Shown here: positions 10,815-23,000 of the stretch, one piece after another
How positions within the stretch are numbered: position 1 is the first letter of the stretch
How the letters are laid out: the number at the start of each line of letters is the position of its first letter
Assembly: GCF_030272615.1 (NCBI RefSeq)
Contig: NC_081408.1
Location: 407,017,889-407,077,888, forward strand
From: Cryptomeria japonica
Taxonomy: Eukaryota; Streptophyta; Pinopsida; Cupressales; Cupressaceae
Reading direction: 5' to 3'
Length of the DNA: 60,000 nt
The notes under the pieces: model-generated
Seen by the model: the letters and a program-made list of their open reading frames with translations, nothing else
Told to the model about the DNA's origin: nothing
Databases searched by the model: none
Position numbers and translations under genes: made by a program

Positions 10815-12465
10815 TGTTAGGAATGGATCCTCTAACAAATATAAGCTATCCAACATATGAAAAGTAACCAAACAGGTAAATAACTTAGGTCTGATATAAA
10901 GAACAACTAACTGAAATAACAGATCAGCAAGGAGAGAAATCACGTAATTGCTCATAACTTTACCGAATGACTTGAAATCAAGTGCGAATGATCTCTGAAG
11001 AGAAGGCACCCAAGCCAAAGCCAACAACTCGCTGCAAATCTGAACCAATATCACTGCACGCTTCTCAAGGTAGCCTCCGGCATGGTACGACCAAGCAAGA
11101 AGGGCGATTTTGTCTAGAAAATCCAAATCAATACCAAAATCCACGAAACTTAGCAAAATGGATCACCTAAGCAAGAGGAAAACAAAGGAAAAATACCTAG
11201 AAATAGCGACTGAACTCTCAGAGAGTTGTGAATGAATTTCACATTCAACACCACACAAAACAACTCCAAAACTGAAAACAACACTAAAAATCAGAAACAA
11301 CAAATATCTTCATCTTTGCTAAGCTCAATCTGCTCCTCTGAATGAGAAACAATCACAATATTCAGCTAGGGGCTATCTTTCAAGCTTGAAACTGAAGGTA
11401 CTAGGAGGTATGCATCCCTCTAAGCAAGAGTCTGGAATAATTTCGACAACACTTCGTTACAATAGCAATGGATACCAAAAACAAGAGCCAAACACTCTTA
11501 TTTATAGGCTTTGAAGCTCCAAATTCAAATTCAAATTCAAATTCAACTCGCTCCAAATTGACATGAAATGAAATGAAGTCAAATGCCAACTTGGATGCCC
11601 AAAGCAATATAACATTTGCCTTTATTTTAAATCATATATTCCTCCAAAAGGGACACCAAAATCAACTATTGCTTGGACACTTTAAAGGTTATATAATCTT
11701 TAAATGAAATATCTCCAAAATGGATGCCCACCTTATGTCTTGAAAATGATACTTTATAAAAAATATCAATAAAGTGCATTATGTCATCCAAAGTAAATAA
11801 ATGAATTATTTCATAAAATCAACCTTTTCTTCCTAAGGCATCCATCTTGCCTTATTAATAATTCACTCATTAAATATTTTTCCTCAACCATGAATTCGCC
11901 TAACATAAGCTCGGACTTGCCAAAATAGCTCCAAAAAATGTTGGAAGACCAATTGCTCAATTTGACCTGTTAGAAATAGCCATCTGAACATACCTGTTGA
12001 AACCCTGCTAAAAATAGCACTGCTAAAAATAGCACTTACTAAAAATAGCATACTGCTAAAAATAGTAAGGGTGTCCAAATGCATTTTAACCACATTTTGG
12101 GGAGCCATCACAACTTACTAAAAATAGTAAGTCCGAAAAAGTCTTCAGATTCATTTTCATGTCACACCATCGCGAAGCTCTCTGAAAACCCACAAAAATG
12201 AGCTGTCCTCGCCCCCAGTTACTAAAAATAGTAAGTTTACCAAACTCCACTGATTGCTACGCATGTACCATCATTGCGAAGCTTTTTAAAAACCTAGAAA
12301 GAATCCAGAATCAAAACTGTAAAACTCCAACATGCAAGTTGCCAAAAATGCCAAAACATCCTACTAGAATATAGGAAACCCTAATTCTACCTCTGACTGA
12401 CTAATGGGTCTCGGAATTGGCCAACAGTCCCCAAAACATGCTAGAGTGGAAAAGGGAACATTACA
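10815..12465 (-). repeat. LTR, minus orientation (~1.65 kb)
   Basis: Starts on the minus strand with TGTAATGTTCCC (12465 leftwards) and probably ends ...CCTAACA at 10815. A TATA box (TATAAATAAG, minus) lies at 11498-11507. Its 5' ~700 bp match 7840-8506. It carries the CTAAAAATAG hairpins (12007-12018, 12021-12034, 12113-12132, 12217-12236). The left boundary is inferred from the CA end and from the similar length of the solo LTR at 24780-26448. The adjacent primer-binding site is not clear. Confidence 0.6.
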
Positions 12466-13257
12466 CGTCGCTTCTTTCTCCAGTACTATCATCAAGTCCG
12501 AGAATTTGAGGCAGTAAGGCATCTTTTGCCAGGCGTTGATTGGTCGCAGGACCCGATCACTGATTTTGAGGCAGTCATGGCAGCCCCAGGAAGATATACT
12601 GACCAATGGTTGCATCAGCAGATTGAGTTACTAATTCATGAAGGAGTCCAGTTCACTTACCACTTAATGGGTAACCTTGATTCTCAGTCCTCCGGAGATG
12701 AGGGAACTTCCAGTGCACCTAAGGAAGAGATTGAAAAGCCTGAGAAAAGGAAGAAGGCTAAGGCCGGCAGAGGAACTCGGACGTCCAAGAGAACAAGAAG
12801 GGAAAAGATTCCCATTAGGAGACCGGAGGTCACTTCATTGTCAAAGGACCCCAGTTCGTCTGATGATGTAGTAGAATTGGATTATATACTTGCTCCTCCT
12901 TCCCAGAGTGACATCAATGCATTTAGAGCTAATGATCCTCCTGCACCCGACATGCTGGACGCCGAGCTAAGAGTAATTGGATGAGCTGAACCACACAACC
13001 AAATTGAGGAAGGAGAGATTCCATCCAATCAAGGGATCAAAGTACATGAACCCACCCAACAGAGCCGCCATGAATTGCTGCTCCATAACACTACCAAGGA
13101 TGACTCCACTGTCGAAGGAGAGCAAAAGACAGATAATACCCGCGGGCCTGAAAAGACTAAAGAGCAACCGTCACATGAAGGCACCGGGCAATTGTTCAGT
13201 GAAGTGGGGGAAAACTCGGCTGCAAGCAAAGAACTCGGCACCTCTTCTACTCCTCCT
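12466..13257 (+). pseudogene. element E/F, left part: middle of the D-type protein
   Basis: Aligns with D from about 17307 to 18069: the segment VRHLLPG(I/V)DWSQ, the Arg/Lys-rich RTSKRTRREKIPI stretch and the acidic APPSQSDI region. It stops exactly at the CTCCT target site where element D is inserted and resumes at 20531-20536. At the position where D has an in-frame TAG after GSLDS this copy has CAG (Gln). A frame break occurs near 12983. Its left end is cut by the LTR ending at 12465. Function unknown. Confidence 0.8.
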
Positions 13258-13845
13258 TGTTGTGCGTTGCACATGCTCCTTGTCGCCGACAGGGTCCCCC
13301 TTCCTGTTTTGAGCTTTTCATCTTTGCCCTTCTGAGTTTCGCGTAGAGTGTCTCGCGTCTTTTCGAGTGAGTCCGCGACTCATCCATAAAGTGATGATGT
13401 CAAAGAAATGAGCCGATGGATCCTCCCGGCTAGTCTAGCTCTCGGGCGTGAGCGCCAAGAGTTTGTTTGAAGTTTTGAAAATCGCCTTGGATAGGCGTAA
13501 GGTAGTAGGAATTGGCGAAGCTCGCCAAGCAAGAGTAGTGCGCCTAAAGGTCGCATGAAGACCAAAATCGTCGTTTCTCGCGCAGTAGCTATGAAGCAGA
13601 TTGCATAAGGTTTATCCTCGCGAATGTTTACAAGATTTGAATGAGGGATGATTTTCGCCTGCTGATGAATGATCGAATCGCCTGGCCAAAATGCCTTAGA
13701 ATTCTGAAGCACCCGAAATCTAAATTTGTAGGACCTGGCGAAATCTGGTCGGGAGTCTGAAATTTTGCTTAAGTTCCCAAAATCACCCAGAGGGCCGAAT
13801 TTCAGACCCTGGGGCGAAAATTTCGAAATTCAAAATCTATTATTT

Positions 13846-14533
13846 GGTCCGAAATTCACTTGAAATGCTCAAATTCGGACCTTGGAGCAAAAACTGGAGA
13901 CTGTGAAAAAGGTGAAGTCCTGCAAAAGACCTTCAAGCTCCGAAAATCACTTAAGTCTTCATTTTTCGGACCCTTGGGGCAAAACTTGAAAAGTGCGAAA
14001 AGTTGCAAAAGCCTTCTCCAGGTCCGAAATTTACTTTAAAAACCCAAATTCAGACCTTGGCTCCGGAATTTCAAAATATGATGCGTTGCAAAAGGTGCCG
14101 AGGGCTCCGAAATTTGCCAACGGATAGTTCAGGTCCGAAAAACGCTTTAAGTCTTCATTTTTTGGACCTTGGGGGGCAAATGGAGAGTGTGTAAAATTTG
14201 AAAAGGGATGCATTTGGTCCGAAATTCGCCAAAAGCGCTAAAAGCCCCGAAAATCACTTAAATTCTTATTTTCGGACCTTAACACGAAAAGTAAAGGTGC
14301 AAAATCGTGCAAAAGTGGGCCATGGTCCGAAAATCACTCAAAGCACCCCATTTTTGGACCATGGGGCGAAATTGAAAGTAAAAAGGCGTCGAAAGTTGCA
14401 TAATGCGTCTCCAGGTCCGAAGTTCGCTTTATAACCCCATTTTTGGACCCTTGCTCCCAAAATTAAAAAGTGCATCGATTTTACATAAGGCGTCTTTTGG
14501 TCCGAAATCGTTTTAGATGCCCATTTTCGAACC
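13846..14533 (+). repeat. array of eight 35-37-bp palindromes in the leader of D
   Basis: Units at 13846-13881, 13937-13972, 14021-14056, 14132-14168, 14244-14278, 14324-14360, 14414-14449 and 14499-14533. Each runs from GGTCCGAAA (or CTCCGAAA) to TTTCGGACC (or TTTTGGACC) around a variable centre, and units are spaced ~80-110 bp. The spacers share GGGGCGAAAATTG and AAAAGTTGCAAAAG. More decayed GTCCGAA units continue to about 15020. The length is far more constant than the centre sequence. Confidence 0.8.
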
Positions 14534-15865
14534 CTAGCCCCGAAATTGTAAAACACGAAAACTGCGAAAATTGCGTTTAGGTCCGAAGTTGGTGTGGACT
14601 GCGAATATCGCGTTTGAGGTCCGAAAGTTGCAAAGGGTGCGTCATGGTCCGAAGTTTTTTCCAAATCACCAAAACCCCTTCCTATAGATGGCGAAAGCAT
14701 CTAACGTAAACTGCGAATATAGCATCCAAAGTCCGAAGTTTCCCATGGGCGTCGAGCTCCGAAGTTTGTATAAGTTCGCGAAATACACTTCATAGTGCCC
14801 AAATCCCCAACAGGGTAAGATCGCGAACTTTCCAAACTGCAGGAGGTGCCGAAGCTCCAAAGTTCGAAGGGGCAAAAATATGCGAACGTAGGCGCTTGGG
14901 ATCCGAAATTTTCCATAGGCGTCCAGCTCCGAAGTCATCATGAAATACACTCCAAAGCGCCTGAAGCTACAGAAGGTTAAAATCGCAAAGTATACCTCAG
15001 GCTCCAACCTCCGAAATTCGCCAGAAGCTTGCAAATCGCGAAGTGTAAAACGCGAAATTTGCGAAACTTGCAAAGAAGAAAACGTAGCTTAAAATTTGCA
15101 AACTCTCCAAGGTTCGAAAATAAGAAGGTAAAACGCTGCATTAACTCTTCCCGATCATTTAAATTCAGATTGCCAATTACCCAGGGTAAAACCATTTAAA
15201 AATGATAAATTCTCTTTTGTCCAACAACCGCGAAAATTTAAATCAAAGAGATAACCATTGGAATTCAAAACTTTGCAGGATCGTCCGTTCATTTCACGTA
15301 GCAAGGTCGGGTAATCTCTCGCCATCCGCTCCCATCAAGTAAGCGCGCTTTGTCGCGTATGATCATTTGAAAAATGCTTAAATCGAATAGACAAATGCGT
15401 GAAATTTGATCAAAATGCTTGAATTCTTGAAATTTGCATCTCTTTCATAAAACGTTGTTCAAAGAACTCGAAATTTAGAATTCACTCCTAAGGTTTAGCC
15501 AGAAATCACATTTTCAAACTTAGGAAAATTTTCATGCTTTGTCTCTGTTGAAAATTGGTCTAGAATCCAGAAAATGTTAAGTATAAATGCGCAATCGAAA
15601 ATCTTCATGAATGTTGTGGTTAAAATTGATCAAGCCCCTTTTTAGCTAGAAACGTCGCCCCTTGTCCAACCTAAATTTTAAATTAATCCTGGTATGCTGG
15701 AGCATTTTGCTATCTAAGCCGCATTACTTTTCTTATATCACCTCGTAATCCGCATCCGGCTGTGCAGGATAAATGCTTAAATCGACGGTGGAATCATCAA
15801 AAACGCCCGTTGCAGTCGAGACCTCATGAGCATCCAAATCAGATATCCCGCGTAAGGTTGAAAGG

Positions 15866-18800
15866 ATGAAGTATCAATATCAAAGGGGAGGATTGAGGGA
15901 GTTGAAGGATCAGAGCGCCTGGGACAACATTGGTGATACCGACCTTGGTCATATCGATATTCAGGACTTCAGGAATTGGGTCTTCTCACCCAACGCATAT
16001 GGCAGGCCTAGGCAGATGGTGGAAAGTGGCATCGCCCAAGCGGCGGGTTTTCCTCCAGCTATACAGAACTATGAATTAGTAGTAGAGGCTACCCGACATT
16101 ATGAACCGAATTCCAGACTAGTGCTCCTGGAGAATATGACTATCGCTGACTTCTCTCCTAAGGCCATTGGTGATGCATTTGACATTCCCTTTCCAAACAA
16201 TCCCATAGCTACAACCATAGGCGAAGCACAAGGGGCATATGATATGAATCCGGCCCGATGCAAGGTGCTGATCAACGAAAAATGGTTCAAGGAGAAAAGG
16301 CCTTCAAGCACCAGAATTGTGAAAAAGACCCCCAGGAGTGATTTTCATAATGAACATGGGGATATGGTCACCTTACTCAGCCGAGTCATGGGACTTCCTA
16401 AGTCCAGCTACTTTGAAGAATGGATGTTCTATTTTACAGAGCAGGTCTTCGCCGAAAAGTCTAAGTTTGACTGGGCCCAAACATAAGCGATAACATCCAC
16501 ACTCAGCTGATTGAGCTCGAAACGAAGTACTTCACCATGACCTCTTATTTGGTCTATATGTTCGCCAAGAACCAACCATTGCCAGGATTGATAATGAAAG
16601 GTGAAATCGGGAATGGGTCCAGTCAGGTGAAAGTCTATGATTGTTACCCGCAGCTGCACTACCAAGATATAGCTCAGAGGGAAAAGAACAGCCCGACTTA
16701 TGCAGTTGGTCAGTATGAATGCGTCAATGATGCCTTCACAATGCGCCTGGTCAAGCTAATGCAGGGAGGATTACACATAAGGCTCTCGGAGCAAGCTACC
16801 ACTTTAGTACATAGGTATGGAGCCTGGTTCATTCAGTTCCCAAGGTTTTCCTACATCCGAATAGCTGGCTTCGATGTTGCCCCTCTCCAACTTCCACGGT
16901 ACCCAACCGACAAAGTGATTCTTATGGAGGTTGCAAGGCAGTCACGCCTGGCCGACATCTTACTCCGAGAAAGCAAGCAGGCTGGATTCACATTTGCTAT
17001 GATCATAGGCAACCATGATGTCCACTTGAAGACCCCTACCCTAGCAGAGGAGTCCCTTGCAGAGCTGGCCTCTTATGACCTACAGGACCATTTTCCAAGA
17101 AAATACTTCGATCATGATAATCTGACAAAAAGAGCCTATGGTCGAAGGTACAGAGCAAAGGAGTCAGTTGAAGACTATTGGAAGAATTGCTCTGATGACT
17201 ACGAGGTCAGGCGACGAGAATATTCTAGACTGAGTGTGCAGTAGATGCGACTCTTTGAATACCGTCGGGTCCCGGATCAGCTCACAGACTTAGGGAATTG
17301 CCTCCAAGTTCGAGAATTTGAAGTAGTAAGGCATCTCTTGCCAGGCATTGATTGGTCCCAGTACCCAATCACAGATTTCGAGGCAGTCATGGCAGCCCTA
17401 GCAAGGTACACAGATCAGTGGTTGCATCAGCAGATCGAGAGGCTAATCCATGAGGGAGTCCAGTTCACTTACCATTTAATGGGCAGCCTCGATTCTTAGT
17501 CTTCAGAAGATGAAGGAACATCTAGTGCATCCCGAGAAGGAACTGAGAAACTAGAGAAAAGAAAGAAGGCTAAGGCTTGTAGAGGGACTCGGACGTCCAA
17601 AAGAACAAGAAGAGAGAAGATTCCTATAAAGAGGCCAGAGGTCACTTCATCTTCAAAAGATCCCAATTCATCCGACGATGCTGTAGAATTGGATTGTATA
17701 CCTGCTCCGCCTTCCCAGAGCGACATCGATGCATTTGAAGCCACTGATCCTCCTGCGCCTGATGTGCTAGACACTGAGCTAAGAGCCCTCAAATTGACTG
17801 AACTGGGTAACCAAATAGAAGGGGAAATTCCATCCACCCAGGGGGTCAAAGTGCATGAACCTACTCAACAGAGCCGTCACAAGTTGCTGCTCCACAATAC
17901 AGCTAAAGATGACTCCACCGTCGAAGGAGAACAAAGGGTAGATGAGACTCATGAGCTTGAAAGAGCTAAAGAACGACCTTCACATGAAGATGTCAGGCAG
18001 TTGTTCAGCAAAACAGGGGAGAATTCAGCTCCAAGCAAAGAGCTTCACACCTCTTTCACTCCTCCGGTGGTAGGGCAGCTACGAATCTGTGGTCAGTCGG
18101 TTGAGAACGTTAGAGAACAGAACGCTGACTTGACCTTATCATCAACCCAAACAGTGCCTCAAGAGTGGCTGATTGCCAGGACCCAGCGCAAGGCCGCCAC
18201 CAAACCACCCATTGATCTAGAGGATATCTTCTCGCGTATAGATCAAGCAAAAGCTAAGGGGAAGAAAAAGCCCAGGGCATATTCTAGAGTGACCAAAGAC
18301 GAGCAAAGGAACTGCACTCTTCATATTGCCACCCCGCTCGTAGACAAGCCAGGAGATCAGATAACACTGGCAGATTATAGCATCACAACTGTCCCCATCG
18401 GACGAGCTACCAAAGAGCAAGAAAAAGAAGAATTTAAGGATTTAGTGCAGAATATACTCAGGCAGCTCGAAGAGATCACAACGGAAAAGGACATGTATCG
18501 TGCCCGTGCTAAGCAGGCCGAAGGATACATCAATCAACTCCTAAGGCCATTGCACAATCCCTCTGAATCCCATATTCCCCCCGACAGCATTGGCGCAAAG
18601 GACCACAATTGAATTTGAAGGAGTGCGGGACACTGCAAAGGCCGTCAAGGAATGGATGCAAGACATCAAGAAAAAGGGAGAGCAGATCCTTAAGGAAGTA
18701 AAAGAAATGGCTCTCCATCGAGAGCTCACTCTAGTCAAGTTATTGGAGGTAAAGAAGGAATCCCTTCACATGCACGAAGTGGCAGCCACTACCCTTCCCC

Positions 18801-19420
18801 TCATGAGAGATCTTTTCTGGACACATGCGCAAATTCCCACATTGTCTGCCATCCTAGATCCTCATAGCGTCAGTGTTCTTAAGGAGTGGTACTGGACTAT
18901 CACCATGAAGAACGACACCAAAGAAATTATTGATAAAGAAAGTGACGCATGTGAAGTAATTCTGGGAAACATGCAAGAACTAGGTAAGACCATCCTCCGA
19001 TCAATGGTTTCGGGATGGATAAACGACTTGTCCGATAATGCAATCCAGCCGGACTGGGAAGAAAGAATGGGGACGGATAAGATTTCCTATTCCACTAAGG
19101 ACTTGAGTTTTGCTGGTCAGTTCCATTCAGACATATTATGCTTTGAGCGTAATCACTCTAGCTGGAAGGACGGTTTAAAACACGTGGACCAGTATCTCGA
19201 GGGCATGCAATACAAAATTCGCCATCCGCCCATGCCTCCATTCAGTCTGCTCTTCCAGTTGTGTATCAAGTTCGAGGAATATGTTCGCGAGGAACGGGCA
19301 GCAGGTCGTGATTTATGGCGGGAATACCTGCATGGCGAGGACCAATTTCTAGAAAAGGAGTGTGAGACCGAAATAGAGAAAGTGATTTCTCAAAAGTGCT
19401 TTTTTCCCTCTAAATCTTAA
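15866..19420 (+). pseudogene. D-type large protein, broken
   Basis: Starts at ATG 15866 (MKYQYQ; B has MKYRYD at the matching site). Conserved with B: an ISD...QL segment, SYLVY, GAWFIQFPRFSYIRI and LPRYPTDKVILMEVARQ (about residues 205-365). Then a Lys/Arg-rich basic stretch (RTSKRTRREK), an acidic Pro-rich linker, the shared SRV/DKP/ADY.IT.V motif (18271-18410) and a long helical C-terminal part. No catalytic motif is visible and I do not recognise a function; a DNA- or nucleoprotein-binding role is only a guess from the basic stretch. Damage: frameshift near 16486, TAG at 17242-17244 (Gln in B), TAG at 17497-17499 (CAG in E/F), and a one-base insertion near 18580. Length without breaks is about 1,180 residues. 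Confidence 0.8.
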
Positions 19421-19432
19421 AAGTGCACTTTT
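19419..19432. other. palindrome at the ORF end (D)
   Basis: AAAAGTGCACTTTT overlaps the TAA stop. A palindrome with the same AAGTG/CACTT core sits at or just after the stop in E (21885-21900), B (34454-34470) and C (55246-55263), although these copies are otherwise strongly diverged. Confidence 0.7.
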
Positions 19433-19663
19433 GCACAAAAAGGTGACAGTTGACTTTTGGTCAACAAATGTAAAGCTTTATTTGATGCACCTTTTTGGAT
19501 TATTTCAAATTGTTGTAATTATCTCTTTTTGGGTAGTTATTGCCCATTTTGGGGTGGTTGTTGATATTTGCCTCCCATTTATGGGTATGGGCAGCCATGC
19601 TTTATGGATGAATCTGGGCCACTTGTTTAGATTAAATCTAGGCCATTCATCCTTTTTGAAGCC

Positions 19664-19672
19664 TATTTAAGG
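19664..19672 (+). promoter_or_regulatory. TATA-like box downstream of the D ORF
   Basis: TATTTAAGG in the context GAAGCCTATTTAAGGGAC, conserved in copy E (22131-22142) and in the position of TATAAATAG in B. It would start transcription in the last ~0.85 kb of the element, as in an LTR where U3 precedes the TATA box. Confidence 0.5.
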
Positions 19673-20530
19673 GACTGGTTTTCCCTCTTTTTTGTAAGAA
19701 GTTCTTGGATTGTTGCGAAAGCTCTAGAGAAATTTACAGGAATTAATGCAAAGAATTAAGATTGTTTTCAAGTTTCCTTGTGAGTGCATGGTCTCCTTCT
19801 TCACTTAATTTAGAAATCTTTCAGTTATGTCTATTTATTTTACATAGCATTTTTTTTCAATCAAGCATCTGATAGAATCCTTGTAGTCCACACCATTAGG
19901 GAACAACTGATTGCCTTTCTTTCCGCATGGTTAATCTGGACCTTTTCATGCTTAGTTCGGTTATCAAATACATACTATGAATGTAGAAGTTCTTAATTCG
20001 TACTTGATAATATGAAAATCTAGTTTCTCCTTTGAAGATTGAACTGGATTTATGCAAACATTGTGTTTAAGTAGCTGGTGATGTTTAATCTAGTTTCCTG
20101 GAGGTGTCTGTCTGCTTGACTGAATTTGCTATCCTAGTTAGAATTTACAGTTCATGTCTCTCTCTCCCTCTTTATCCTTCCTTGCTTTTTCTCCTTTTTT
20201 TATTCAGAAAATCTGCAGTCTTATTGAAACAGTATCAAATTAACCGAAATCATCCGATAGAAAGATCGTAAAAGTTCCAGGGAACTTATCTATAAATTGC
20301 CAGTTCAACGTAAGTCCCCCTTGTGTTTCCAGCATAAACACATCAAGCCACTGAAAATCCCGCAGTCAAGACCTGACAAAAGAAACCTTGAGGTTGTCTC
20401 CTTTGATCAAACTTAGAAAACAACATTAGAGACTTCCTTATCTCAAGAGAGAGTAGGATAATCAGTTGGCTATTCTATTCTGTGTTGGCCGTATGGAGTT
20501 TGCAGCAATGCGATTTCAAACACGTCAACA

Positions 20531-23000
20531 CTCCTATAGCGGAACAGCTGTAAATTTGTGATGAGACGGCTGAAAACGTCAAAGAACAGAGTGCAAACTT
20601 AACAATAGCATCAACCCAGACTGTACCTCAAGAATGGTAAATTGTCCGAGCCCAGCGCAAGGCCGCCACAAAGCCACCCATCGATTTGGAGGACATCTTC
20701 TCATGTATAGATCAAGCTAGAGCAAAGGGGAAGAAAAAGCCCAAGGCATATTCTAGAATAACCAAAGATGAGCAAAGGAACCGTATTCTTCACATCGCCA
20801 CCTCACCTGTAGACAAGCCAGCAAATCAGATCACATTGGCAGATTATAGCATCACAGCCGTCCCCATCGGATGAGCCACTAAGGAACAGGAAAAGGAGGA
20901 ATTCAAGGATTTAGTACAAAACATACTCAGGCAACTTGAAGAAATAACAACTGAAAAGGACATGTATCAAGCTTGTGCTAAGCAGGCCGAGGGATACATC
21001 GATCAACTCCTGAGACCATTACACAATGCTTCCGAATCCCACATTCCCCTGACAGCATTGGCACAGAGGACCACATCAGAATTTGAAGGAGTATGGGATA
21101 CTGCAAGGGCCGTCAGAGAATGGATACAAGGTATCAAAGGGAGGGGAGAACGAATCCTTGAAGAAGTGAAAGAGATGGCCCACCATCGAGAGACCACCCT
21201 GGTTAGGCTATTAGAGGTGAAAAGGGAATCCCTTAGAATGCATGAAGTGGATGCCACTACTCTTCCCCTCGTAAGAGCTCTCTTTTGGACCCAGGCACAG
21301 ATCCCCACACTCTCCGACATCCTGCATCCCCATGAGATCGACATTTTCAAAGAATGGTACTGGACTATCACCATAAAGAATGACACAAGAGAAATCATTG
21401 ATAAAGAACACGATGCATGCGAGACAATTCTGAAAACCATGCAAGAACTCGGCAAGACGATCCTCCGATCAATGGTCTTGGGATGGCAAAACGACCTATC
21501 CGATGAAGTGATACAGCCAGACTGGGAGGAAAGACTAGGGACAGATAGGATCACATATTCCGCCAGGGACCTGAGTTTTGCTGGTCAATTCCATTCAGAC
21601 ATGTTGTGCTTCGAGCGTAATCGTTCCAGTTGGAAGGATGGTTTGAAGCACGTAGACCAATACCTTGAAGGCATGCAGTATAAAATTCGTCATCCTCCTA
21701 TGCCTCCATTCAGTTTGCTATTCCAATTGTGCCTCAGGTTCCAGGAATATGTTTGTGAGGAACGTACGGCAGGTCGGAACCTTTGGCAGGAATATTTGCA
21801 CGGCGAGGATGAATTCCTAGAAAAGGGATGTGAAGCTGAAAAGGAAAAAGTGCTCTCCTAAAGTGCTTTTTTCCTTTTGATTTTAAAAAGTGCACTTTTT
21901 GGCCAAAGGGTCATATTTGATTTCCAAGTCAACTAAATGTAAACTTTATGTGTGTGCACCTTTTTGGATTATTTTGGATAAGTTTTAATTATCTTTTTTT
22001 GGTAGTTATTACTCCCTTTGGGGTAGTTGCTGATATTTACCCTCCATTTATGGGTATGGGTACTCTTTTGTAAGGATGAATCTGGGCCTCTTGTTTAGAT
22101 TAGATCTTGGCTATTCATCCATTTTTGAAGCCTATTTAAGGGACTACTTTTCCCTCATTTTGTAAGAAGTTCATGGATTGTTGTTGAAGCTTGGGCGAAA
22201 TTTACAAAATTTAATGCAAAGTTAAGACTGTTTCAAGTTTCCTTGTGAGTGCATGATCTCCTTCTTCATTAATTTAGAATTTTCAGTTATGTTTCCTTCC
22301 TTTATATAGCATTTTCTAAGTAAACATCTGATAGAATCCTCGTTGTTCATACCATTAGGGAACGGCTGATTGTCTTTCCTTCTGCATAGTTAATCTGAAC
22401 CCTTCATATGCTTAGTTCGGTTATTGAATGCTTACTGAATGAATGTTAAAGTTCTGATGTTGTATTTAATAGCATGAAAACTCAGTTTTCCCTTGAAGAT
22501 CGCACTAGATTGATGCAAGTATTGTGCTTAAATGGCTGGTAATGCTTAATCTAGTTATTTGGAGGTGTTTGTCTGTTTACTGAGTCTGCTATCTTAGTTA
22601 AATAAGTTATATTTTTTGTACCTCTCTCTCTCTCTCTCCCTATCTCTCCTTTTTCCCCTTTTTTTTACCAAGAGAATCCATAGTCTTACTGAAAACAGTA
22701 TCAACCCAACTTAAACCATTCGATAAGCAAGACCATTAAAGTCCTAGGGAACTCATCCAACAATTATTCATATCACTGTAAGTCCCCTTGTGTTTCCAGC
22801 AAAAAACACATCAAACCACTGAGTAATCCCGCAGTCAAGACCTGACAAACGAAACCTTGAGGTTGTCCCCTTTGATCAAACGTGAGAAACAACATTAGGG
22901 ATTTCCTTATTTGAAGAGAGGATAGGAAACTCAGCAAGTACATTCTACTCTGCGTTGGCCATATGGAGTTTGCAGCAATGCGATTTCAGACACGTCAACA
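20531..23000 (+). mobile_element. element E/F, right part with 3' end
   Basis: Continues E/F after the D insertion. It contains the C-terminal half of the D-type protein (to 21861), the stop-adjacent palindrome (21885-21900), a TATA-like CTATTTAAGGG near 22132, a CT-rich tract (22622-22650) and the same tail as D, ending CACGTCAACA at 22991-23000. D and E tails align over ~1.1 kb, which defines the 3' end of this subfamily. The 5' end is not in view. Confidence 0.75.
20536..21861 (+). pseudogene. D-type protein, C-terminal half (copy E)
   Basis: Closely matches D 18080-19380: the SRITKDEQRN and DKPANQITLADYSIT motif, then an uninterrupted 299-codon helical segment (20962-21861) with QPDWEERLGTD and SFAGQFHSDMLCFERN. 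Stops upstream: a TAA early (D has CGA), TAA at about 20638-20640 (D has a Leu codon) and TGA at about 20873 (CGA in D). The long C-terminal segment stays open and matches D residue for residue in many places, so it was probably under selection until recently. No recognised domain. Confidence 0.75.

Larger units (their letters stand above)
13258..20530 (+). mobile_element. element D: TG...CA element without LTR pair, TSD CTCCT
   Basis: Starts TGTTGTGCG, ends GTCAACA, and is flanked by perfect CTCCT duplications (13253-13257 and 20531-20535). Removing it joins the two halves of E/F in register with D's own homologous sequence, which confirms the boundaries. Length 7,273 bp. I find no direct repeat between its 5' and 3' parts. 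Order: palindrome-rich leader (13258-15865), a broken frame of ~1,180 codons (15866-19420), a stop-codon palindrome (19419-19432), a TATA-like TATTTAAGG (19664-19672), then a tail to 20530. It could be a giant solo LTR with an ORF in U3, or a different element class. Confidence 0.85.

Noticed and set aside
14003-15195. Open frames on both strands in the leader of D
   Set aside because: They follow from the repetitive GTCCGAA-rich sequence; different frames are open in different units and there is no family similarity.
19420-23000. The D and E tails as the two LTRs of one retrotransposon
   Set aside because: The arrangement is explained exactly by D being inserted into E/F with TSD CTCCT; E's left part is F at 12466-13257, so the two tails belong to two elements.
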